From contig CM049307.1 of assembly GCA_026874595.1 (NCBI GenBank), positions 28,928,362-28,992,361 of the forward strand: DNA of 64,000 nucleotides, read 5' to 3'. The DNA is from Sipunculus nudus (lineage: Eukaryota; Annelida; Sipuncula; Golfingiida; Sipunculidae). Under the pieces are notes generated by a model that saw only the letters and a list, made by a program, of their open reading frames with translations, searched no databases and was not told the DNA's origin. Each line of letters begins with the position of its first letter. Position 1 is the stretch's first letter. Of this stretch, positions 13,092 to 22,700 are shown one piece after another. A program made the translations under genes and the position numbers.

Positions 13092-13228
13092 TGTTACCGG
13101 GTGACATAAAAGTGGACAAACTGTCTCGCTAGCGAAGCGGGTGGTACGCCAGACTTGTGCACCACCGACATGGGTTTGAAACCGGGGTCGGCTCAGTCTT
13201 TTCCCCTGAGCAATTTGTATTCATACCA
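13092..13228 (+). repeat. TRIM right LTR
   Basis: A 137-bp repeat aligning with the left LTR over its whole length apart from a missing ~20-bp stretch. Box B is decayed (ggtttgaaacc). Divergence between the LTRs by eye is about one fifth, so the insertion is not recent. Confidence 0.7.
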
Positions 13229-13449
13229 CAGTTCATTTCTATTTCAGACAAAATCGTTTCTAAATCCAAATATCTATTATGTTAAAGAACAGGAAAAACA
13301 AAGCTGCCATAGTGTATAACAGGCACAAAAATAAACTAGCCTTGAGTTTGAAACGTCTGTCAAGTGATTTTATAATATTTATACATCAAACTAACTGAAA
13401 ACCATATTATAATAAATATAAATATATGGAAAATGAATCAATCCCTTCC

Positions 13450-14890
13450 CTATAATGGTCAAGCATGTTATCATGAAAGCATTTTGCCTGATGTATATAC
13501 CATTGCACAGGTTTGTATTATGACTGTAGGCCTTTTGATTTTTTAAATTAAATCCTGATTCTCATATAATTGGAGGGTATACTTTGCTAGATTTTTCAAT
13601 ATTTTAATAATAGAAGGTAATAAAAGCTGACCTCTTGACATCTGTAATGTTTAATTCAAACTACAAGAACATTATTGCTAATGGGCGATATTAGGTGATT
13701 TTAATCTTGTTACCACCAAATATCACTTCAAAAGCCTGAAAACTAGTAATTTCACTGAAAATAGTGCCATATATCAGGGATATTTTGCATACAGATATGT
13801 TAGACATTCAAAACATTTGAAGTAAATATTTATTTTGCAAAATATATTCATACTCAAAATAAAATGGCGGCATTTTTTAAATTTTGATTACAAAATTGAT
13901 CAATGTTTTAATATTTACCTCATATTATTCATAAAGATTTGTTTGGGTATATGTAGAAAGTTATGTTTCGTTATTTTAACAGCTCTTGGTAAACATAATG
14001 TGGACCAGACCCATCACAAACCAAATAATTAACAAAAATAAAATTGTATTAAAAAAATGCACATAATTTAAATATGCCGCCAAAAAGACATTTAGCTGGG
14101 CATGCTGCACATCCATCACATGTATTCATACAGTTCAGATACCGTAGTAACTGAAAAACATACTGGCATTTAGTCCCCCAATGTGGTAGTCAAAACTGTT
14201 CTGGCTCATGGACTATTGGCCCTTGAATACCTCCCTTTGGGAGCCTGACACTGACTAGAGTGACCGAGAACCAACATTTTGTTACATTTTGTTTTAAAGG
14301 CTCACTTTGAAGTGTGACGCACTGGCACAGTATAATAGTTACACCTGTTGACACTGGTTACAAGGGCATTGAGTGGTGTGTAGCCTTAGGCAAAAGCTGT
14401 GTTTCCATGTATCAATAAAAATCGTATCCACAAAAGACATACATACGCTTCATAGCGCACAGTTAACAAAAACTGTTTCCATAAGTACGTACGTTTTTCT
14501 TGCGGATACCCTTTGACGAGCCTCTTTTGAAACTGCAAGGACGACAGACAGGAAGAAGGTCAATATATACATGTCTCATCACACCTGGCACTGGGGCACT
14601 GTTGGGAAATGTAGGCATTTTTGCCATCCGCAAAACGGATGAATCGCTCACCGATCCGTTTCGATGCTGTCCATTTTTGCGGATACGCATGCGGAGCACG
14701 TTAAAACATACATATGGAAACAGTTCATCTTAAAAAGAGGGATCTGATTTTTTGTGTACGAGACGTACAAGATTTACGGATGAATGGAAACAGCTTTATA
14801 TTGTATTAAATCTCACTGTGTGGCTATCAGACTCAATAATATATATATGGGGCAGGGCCTAATAATATTGAGTCCAATTAAATCGGATGC
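13450..14890. repeat. Right arm of the large inverted repeat
   Basis: Mirror of 3300-4330. Landmarks include atttagctgggcatgctgca near 14090 and gagtccaattaaatcgg near 14870. The arm is interrupted by a ~410-bp MITE at 14392-14800, and 14230-14390 has no clear partner. Confidence 0.7.
14392..14800. mobile_element. MITE with aagctgtgtttccat terminal inverted repeats
   Basis: The left end aagctgtgtttccat and right end atggaaacagcttt are inverted repeats, and further inside gtttccataagtacgt pairs with catatggaaac. It is about 410 bp with no transposase. A clean target duplication is not visible, so the superfamily is not assigned. Confidence 0.65.
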
Positions 14891-15538
14891 ACAGGTGCCA
14901 CTGGACTTAAGTCACCTACATGACTTTAGTTGTCTTATTGCAACACATCTCAAAGCTGCCATCAAATCCATATTACCAAATGTAAACAATACACTATAGT
15001 CAGAACTGTTCACAAGCTCTCTGGTCTAGAACACTTGCACCAAAATGGTTAATAAGCCTTGATATGATTGGTCAGATTCTAGATGCCTTTCTTGACATGC
15101 TAAATATTTGATCTAACTGTAGCAACAGATATGTGTCATCTGCTGCATAGACGAAATGTGTTGGAGTCATTTGATTGATTCACTTGCTTTATTGTCCCCT
15201 TTTCCTTGGTGCAAGGGTTAGGTTCACCTGTGAGGTCAAACGTTTTATATCTATAGCTAGTAGTGGCCTAGTGCTCAAGATATCATGTTATATGGGCTTA
15301 TCTATGAAGCTTGCTTCTTTTGTCATAAAAATATCTCATTATATATCCGAAGAGCCTTTTTGTAGAGATTATTACTTGGTCCAGGATGCATTGGTGACAA
15401 ACTTACAAGTCTCTGAGTTGATGTAGAAGATTCTTTATTTTAACTATACAGGAGAGGGTATGCCAAGCTCCTGTTCAGGGCTTGGTCCCGAGTTTGTAAC
15501 TGCCTCTCCCCAACAGCATTACTTCAAGCAACATTCAT
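14891..15538. other. No gene recognised upstream of the LINE
   Basis: Short ORFs only. The segment 15433-15538 could be LINE leader if the proposed target duplication is wrong, because an open frame runs from about 15500 into the 2A motif. Confidence 0.4.
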
Positions 15539-15559
15539 AAACCATTAGTACAGCTAATA

Positions 15560-16444
15560 TTATCAGGTGATATAGAAACAAACCCAGGCCCTCAAAACAC
15601 AACATTGGACTTCTACCATATTAACATAAACAGTCTAATCAACAAAATAGATGATATCATAATAGAAATTGAAAAATTTGACGTAATCTGTTTCACAGAA
15701 ACACATCTCGATCACAACTTACCAAATGATGATTTACTAATACCAGACTTCCAAGAACCGATACGAAGGGACAGAAATAGATATGGAGGTGGCATTGCAG
15801 TATATGTAAAAAATAATCTGCCATTTAAAAGAAGACATGACCTTGAAAATGATAAAATTGAAAGTGTCAGTATCGAAATCCTGAATCAACCCAAAAAAAT
15901 AATATGTACAACTATCTACAAACCCCCAAATGAAAACATTGAAAGTTGGGAGATGTTAAAGGACTACTTCTTTGATCTTAACTCAATACCGATAATGAAC
16001 CATATCATACTAGGGGACCTAAACAGTGATTTACTAATTGAAAATCCTAAGCCAAAACTGAAAGTCATATTACAAGAACTTGGCCTAAGCCAACATGTCA
16101 AGGAACCAACAAGGATAAATGATAAAAGTAAAACCCTACTAGATGTAATAATAACCAATTTTAATGATCAAATTTCACAATGTGGTACATTCCCCAAACA
16201 CTACAGCGACCATAATGCAGTATACATGAAACTATATTGGAATAAACCTGTCCAAGCACTCCATCCCTTTAGAGTTTGGAAATATAAAGAAGGAAACTAT
16301 ATTAAAATGATAGACATGCTCCAGAAAATTAACTGGGATAATATTGTAGACAAAAAAGAATATATCGACATAGTTTACATAGGACAAATTTACGTCCTCA
16401 GTCCTCTGTATATCAGAACAATGCATCCCAGTAAAAACAGTTAA
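15560..16444 (+). pseudogene. LINE endonuclease domain with 2A-like leader
   Basis: An in-frame segment without an ATG starts with LILSGDIETNPGP at about 15551-15589, a match to the 2A ribosome-skipping consensus D-V/I-E-x-N-P-G-P. The AP endonuclease follows: FYHININSL, CFTETHLDH, the RYGGGIAVYV segment, GDLNSDL and YSDHNAVYM, so all catalytic landmarks are present. The frame is lost after about 16360 (VYIGQIYVLS), where a frameshift separates it from the RT part. Confidence 0.85.
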
Positions 16445-16449
16445 AATCA

Positions 16450-17441
16450 TAACTACCAATAAAGAATGGTTCACTCATGAACTAAAATTAATAAAACACA
16501 AGTGCTTAAGAATCAGATCCAAAGCAATGAGAACCAAAAATACAAATGATTGGGAATTATACAAAAATTCATGTAACAAATTTAATGCGGAGGTCAGAAA
16601 AGCCAAAAGTAAATATCCTTTAAAACTAGCAAATGATCTGAAGGAAAATCTTCATAACAAGACATACTGGTGGAAAACCATAGACGGCCTTATGAAAGGA
16701 ACAACACATAAGACACTACCACCACTGGACAAAGGAAATGAATTGTATGTTACACTACCCAAAGAAAAAGCAGAACTGTTAAACAACCAATTTATACAAC
16801 AAACAATACTAAACCACAATAGCAACTATGTTCCCTTAACACCAAGAAAAACAAATAACAAATTAGAAGAAGTACAATTCGAAATAAATGATATCGAATC
16901 AATTATGAAATCCCTAGATACAAGTAAATCTAAGGGACCAGATGATATACATCCCTTCATTCTAAAGACATGTTATAAAGAATTATCATACCCTATTCAA
17001 AAAATCGCTGAACTTTCCTTTAACACAGGAAAACTACCTACCCCATGGAAAAAGGCAAATGTCACACCTATCTTTAAAAGTGGTGATCCTAAACAACCAA
17101 TAAACTACAGACCCATATCACTAACAAGCTGTATATGTAAAATAATACAGAAAATTATATTTGCCAGAATGCTTAACTTCTTTAAAGAAAACAGAATTAT
17201 ATCAGCATACCAATCAGGATTTTTACCTAGAGACTCTGCAGTGTATCAGTTAACAGACTTGTACAATACTATCACCTATGATTTAGACAATGGAATAGAA
17301 GGAATAGGAATCTTTCTAGATATAAGTAAGGCTTTTGAAAAAGTCTGGACAGATGGCCTTCTCAGTAAGCTACTCTCAGCAGGAATAACAGGTAAACTGC
17401 ACAGATGGTTATACAACTATTTAACAAATAGACAACAATGA
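16450..17441 (+). pseudogene. LINE reverse transcriptase, N-terminal part
   Basis: It encodes the EWFTHELKLIKHK linker, SKGPDDIHPFILK, PINYRPISLTSCICKI and motif A FLDISKAFEKVW, with the catalytic Asp retained and Glu in place of the common Asp in KAFDKV. It ends at a TGA after YLTNRQQ because of a frameshift, and the RT continues in another frame. Confidence 0.87.
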
Positions 17442-18708
17442 TATAATAATAGAAAATGCTCCCTTGGAATGGAAATTCCTACAGGCAGGGGTACCACAAG
17501 GATCGATCCTAGGACCCCTACTCTTCTTAGTCTTTATCAACGACATAGGAGAAAAACTCACAAGTAATATTTGTCTCTTTGCGGACGATACAATGTTATA
17601 CCTAGCCATAGAAAATCCCATCCGAGCAGCCCAGATACTAAATGCTGACCTTGAAAAGATTTACCAGTGGTCAAGGAAGTGGCTAGTCACTTTCAATGCA
17701 GGAAAAACTCAATCGGTACTCTTTTCAAGGAAAACAGCACCTGTAAACCTCCCTGACTTATACCTAAATAAAACAAAAATAACTAGACTCAAAATGCACA
17801 AACATTTAGGAATAATCCTTAGCCATAAATGCAAATGGCAAGAACATATAAACCACATTGCAGCTAAAGCAATGAACAAACTTTTAATCTTAAGCAAGTT
17901 AAAACATCTCCTAGATAGAACAACCTTACAAAATATATATTTCTCATATATCAGACCCCTCTTAGAATATGGAAACATCTTATGGAGCAACTGTACCCAG
18001 GAACAAGACCAGACACTTGAAAAAATACAACTAATAGCTGCAAGAATTGTAACGGGAGGGGTAAAAGGAGCATCACATGAACTTTTATATCTTGAACCAG
18101 GATGGGAAATTCTCCAAAAGAGAAAACAAATCCTCCTTGTACATAAAATGATTAACAACGAAAGTCCGCAGTATCTACGCATTCTTCTTCCACCTCCACA
18201 TAGTAAAATATACGAAACCAGATTTGTAATACACAACCTTACTCCAATACAAGCAAGAACTGATTTATATTTCAACTCTTTTCTCCCATCAATCAGATTA
18301 TGGAACCAAATGGATCTTGATAAGAAAGCTTGCTTGACAAGTGCCTCATTAAACTACCAATTGAAAAAATCAGCTCTAAGAACTAAAACACCTACGTACT
18401 ACAACTCAGGAACCAGAAAATCACAAATAATCCATGCACGCATGAGAATGAAATGTAGTGATCTAAATTATCATATGTACACAAGACATATTAGCGACAC
18501 CAAAAAATGTCAATGTGGCCACCCATCAGAAGATCCCAACCACTACCTATTGCAATGCCACCTCTATAACTCCACTAGGAAAACATACTTACCTAGGGAT
18601 ACCCCATTAAAAGTTCTACTTTTTGGTGACCCAAAAATAGATGACAAATCAAACAAGGAAATATTCGAATCGGTAGCAAACTTTATGGAAAACTCAAACA
18701 GATTCTAA
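17437..18708 (+). pseudogene. LINE reverse transcriptase, C-terminal part
   Basis: It contains motif B GVPQGSILGPLLF, motif C LFADDTMLY with both catalytic Asp residues, the KHLGIILSHKCKW thumb region and a C-terminal CQCGHPSEDPNHYLLQCHLY zinc-binding-like motif. The reading frame is intact to the stop at 18706-18708, so only the two upstream frameshifts disable the polyprotein. Confidence 0.88.
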
Positions 18709-19064
18709 CATAAAATAATTTGACGATTTTGACAAACTCATCCCACACCCACCAAAACTCCTCCCCCCTCTCAACTGGCACCTTACACTTTCCAAATCAC
18801 AACTAAAAACATAGTCATTATGCTATCCACATCTTCCATGATACTTCAGTCATCAATATGTTAACATCACACCCCCCCCCCCCCCCCTGCCATGCATCAG
18901 AAAATTACCACTTTAGAATTCAGGAGCGAGCTTCATAGGCTTTAAGTAGCTTGCGTTCAATCTATTGATACATGTTTATATTTATATATGTGCTTAGGTA
19001 GAATACCACATGAATGTACTTACTATGTATTGTGTCAATAAATCATTCAAACAAACCATTAGTA

Positions 19065-19646
19065 AACCAATCAGAGATTTCCCTGACGTGTCACAACAGA
19101 TGCAATTAAAGAAAGTTGTGCACATGAGCTGAATGAAAGTGCAATTAGACTGAATAGAGTTGCCATGTAATCAAGGCTAAGCAATTACAGTCATTATGTA
19201 AATACCTGGCAGCTCAGCTCTGACATTTGAATACACAAAGTCCCAATTAACTTAAACACCTACAACTTACATAATATATAATAATGATTAAATACAGAGA
19301 GTGAGAACTGTAGTACATAAGTTTAATAGACAGGCCCTTAGTACATTACATTTTGACATACACTCCTACCAGTAACTTCTAGTTTGTGTGCATCTCTTCA
19401 TGAAAATTTCAACTTAGATGGCTGAAATACAAGGAACATGTCCTTTATGAGGGACCAGTACAGTGGCAAGTTTGAAGCAGGAATCGGCATGAGTTCTCAA
19501 GTTACATGCAAGTTACAAAAAACAATGTCACCATTTTACTCAAGTCAAACTCGAGAAGGACAGTATTGTGCTGCCACCTCTTGATATTTTATGGAATTAA
19601 TGTTTCTTATGCTTGTATATTTCAGATATTTGACTTTGACTTGACC
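19065..19646 (+). promoter_or_regulatory. Upstream region of gene A
   Basis: Between the LINE and the gene A start there is no ORF or clear core promoter motif. A pyrimidine-rich acceptor ending at about 19625 indicates that the 3' part is probably a 5' UTR intron. Confidence 0.35.
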
Positions 19647-19774
19647 ATGGCTGCCCCTCCCCCCACCTATCAAGAAGCAATCAAGTTACCATGGAAACTA
19701 TTATATGAGGACTTCATGCCACAAATACTTGAAGAAGGTGGTATCTTTAGTAAACCAACCTATGAGACCTTCGA
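19647..19774 (+). CDS. Gene A exon 1 (coding part)
   Basis: The start ATG at 19647 has a strong context (gaccATGg). It encodes MAAPPPTYQEAIK and runs to the first GGIFSKPTYETF core. It ends in phase 2 at TCGA|GTAAGT. A polypyrimidine-AG acceptor just upstream (intron end at about 19625) suggests that this exon begins with about 21 nt of 5' UTR and that a non-coding first exon lies further upstream. An in-frame ATG at 19506 lies beyond that acceptor and is not preferred. Confidence 0.8.
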
Positions 19775-22700
19775 GTAAGTATAAGCACACAGGAGTTGGA
19801 GGGCTATATTTATGGGCAGGATTCCTGAAGGATTTTATGGTCTTGTGAAATACTTGCTCAGGGTGAGCAAGTTCTGGAGGAGCTATCTTATTGTTGACAT
19901 TACTAGTTCCTTCAATCTACAATATTGCGCTATTATTTATTTGCTTAAATCATATGCATAAACAATATGCATATAGATGTAACAGGTGAAAAATTCTGGT
20001 TGGAGAGTTTGTGATTTATACATGATCTTTATTTGGTGACATGTTGAAAAAAGATTACTGATTATTTTTACTGAAACATAAAAACTTGAGGAAATTGCCA
20101 ATTTGATATAAAACTTATATATTGTTAATATATAAATAAACCTTCTGAACTTATTTATCCAGATTAACATTTATTTTAGTTTAATTTTACAAGGTGATTC
20201 TTAGTTTGATCCAGTTTAATCCTGTTTAATCTGGATAAAACTGGATCAAACCATGCTTTATCCATCATCCTGGATTAAACAAGTTTTATCCGGATACAAA
20301 AACCCTGATTCATACTGAGAGAAACCATTTTTCTTTGCAGTGCTTTAATTAATCGAGCAAACAACTGGCTTTCCCAGCACCCAAACATCAAGGTGATTAT
20401 GTGTGAGAGCTTGGAGCATCCAATTAGACTCAGTGGATGTGTAAAGCCAGAAAAATTATCATACACTCAGCATAAGAATAACAACAGCTACATACGAGCC
20501 CTGAGGTTAGTTATAAATAAGAGTCACTCAGTCAATAATGGCATAAGCACTTTTTTAGCTCAGCTGACTATAAGTCAATTGAGCTATACCAATGGTTCTT
20601 TGGCTGTTTGATGCCCGTCTATCTCTCTGTCCATCCATCTTGAAAACTGCAACATTTTGAAACTGTTGGCTCAACAGAACAAGAATTGATTATTTGTTAG
20701 GTGTCCCCAAAATCTGCTACCGAACCCAAAACTGGGTCACTGGGACTTGGAGATATAAAGAAAAATCTCCATTTTATATTAAAAGCATATTGTTACACTT
20801 CAAGACTATCAGATATTCTCATAATCAATTTCTGCTGAGTGGTATGACCCACAGGTCCCTTAGTTTGTAATTCATTGATTTTAATGCAGTGCTGATCTTG
20901 CCTTCATTCACACTAGTTTATATATTTATATAATGATAGTAAGGTATTTTTATTATTTTTTAGACTGTATTTTGATATGGAATCTTTAGGTTGGACCTCT
21001 ACCATGGACCCTGAGTTCAGTTTTGGGCCGGAAACCTGGACCTTTGTCTTGATATCTTGGTTGGAAGTACCTGGTACCGGGTATCTGTACCAGGGACCAA
21101 AGAATCTGGTATAATGTACTTCAGGCTTATTTTCACATGCATAGTCTATATGTTATATGTTTTTTTTTATGTATTTTATGTATTATTTTGATGTATCTAT
21201 TTACTTACTTATTTTTTTGTCATGAATTGCAAGTCAACAACATATTCCTGGAACTGAAGGCTAATAGATGTTATCTTATCTTATCTTATCTTATCTTTAA
21301 TGATACTTTAAATGGACATGATGACATGCATATACATGAATATTTATTGTTATTATTTGTTTTAATATATTTGCATTGAATCTAAATCATTTGTAAATTT
21401 GCGTTAGTACTGTTTACAATAGCTTGGCCTTCACCTAGAGATAGACTTTAAGGAATTACCTAGAGATCATTTAAATACAAGAGCGTGTGCAGGATTTTAT
21501 TTAAAAGTGCCCATTCACCTGCCTTTAGAAAAGGAATTTATGTGATTTCTGGCTTTCTCTGTACATATATTAATTATCTGAGGGTAATTCTGGTTATGAA
21601 AAGTTCTTATAACACCTCTGTAAAGGATGTATGAACTTGTTTATCAACAACATGTTCATAAACACAGCATTGTTGACAAACAGGGAAAAAAATATAACCT
21701 AAGGTGGTAGGTTGCATATATGAAAGGTCACATAGAAAGGTCACTTATTGCAAAATGCCATTTGCAAAGCTCTGGCTTATTGTACTTGCCACCAGATGCC
21801 CTTGTTGAATTTGTTTTGACTTTTTTGGCGGGCCCCCATATATTATAAACTTGATATATAGATGCAGCCTATTGTGGTGATATCCATGTTTTCATATAAG
21901 CTCCAAGGGATAACCTTGATTTTATAAGGGTCAGAAGATAGGTAATTGGGCCCATTTAAGACAAATAAGAGACTTAAATTGGAAACTTCATCATCAAGTC
22001 TGCTGTTCTTGTGCCCTTGGAAACCCAGGGGCCTAAATCTGTATAGGCCCTTAGGATTACTTCCAATTAAAACTAGAAGCTAACACCAAAGAGATGAAAC
22101 AAAGTTAAGCATTCGCAAGCAATTGACTGGGTCCTATAGGAGATAAAGCCTGATCCGGGCCCCTCTTGAGTTGTCCTAAAAACAGCTATATAAATGCAAG
22201 TTAACATAAAAACCAAAAGAGATTTTCTCATTTTCAAGTATTTTTTGGTGTTTCTCACATAGGAAACTCCTGTTGGGCCACGGCCCCTTTAGATCACTCA
22301 TATTTTATGTTTCATAAAACCTGTGACTTCATCATTTTCGACCTTTTACTTCAGCCTTATTGGAAATTCCTAGCCTAAAATAAAATCAAGTGAGACTTAT
22401 ACATTTTCAAACATTTCAATAGGCCCTATAGGAAACTCTTGGCCAATACGGGTCCCTAAATTAGGCCCCTCAATTTTGATTTAAAACTCCAATTACATAC
22501 TTCTCAAATGACAAACAGGATGTGCATTTCTTTTGCCCTATATAGGACACACCTGACTGACCCAGACCCGGGGGGGTCTCCTAACTGAATTTATATAAGC
22601 TAAAAATAAAAACTAAATTAGCCTACATTTTCAAACATTATTCTACTCTCAGGAAATTCCTGGTCGTTCTGGGCCCCCCCCCCCCCTTGGGCCTGTTGTG

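Larger units (their letters stand above)
12817..13228 (+). mobile_element. Miniature LTR retrotransposon (TRIM) with tRNA-like LTRs
   Basis: Two related direct repeats, 12817-12973 and 13092-13228, both begin TGTTAC and end in CA (gtaaca, atacca). The ~118-bp interior starts taaTGGGGCTTGTCC, a position and TGG start that suit a primer-binding site. It ends aagagggggtg, a polypurine tract, directly before the second repeat. CAGT flanks both sides as a 4-bp target duplication. Each LTR contains an A-box-like tagcgaagcgg and a B-box-like gggttcgaatccc spaced as in a tRNA. There is no coding capacity. The first LTR carries an extra ~20 bp that looks like a local duplication. Confidence 0.72.
15551..19052 (+). 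mobile_element. CR1/L2-type LINE, frameshifted, probably 5' truncated
   Basis: The element holds an AP endonuclease, a reverse transcriptase and a cysteine-rich C-terminus on one strand, broken by two frameshifts (about 16360-16450 and about 17436). The 3' UTR has a poly-C run near 18872 and ends in aataaatcattcaaac. A 12-bp direct repeat, aaaccattagta, occurs at 15539-15550 and 19053-19064 and is a candidate target-site duplication. No ORF1 is seen. The clade is inferred from motif layout. It lies about 600 bp upstream of the gene A start. Confidence 0.85.

Noticed and set aside
17709-18275. 188-codon minus-strand ORF
   Set aside because: Antisense shadow of the LINE reverse transcriptase; no recognisable motif of its own.
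19506-19646. Upstream in-frame ATG of gene A at 19506
   Set aside because: A good acceptor at about 19625 separates it from the exon, and the ATG at 19647 has a better context.
21271-21297. (TTATC)n as a LINE 3' tail
   Set aside because: Possible, but no upstream RT or recognisable 3' UTR supports it; recorded only as a microsatellite.
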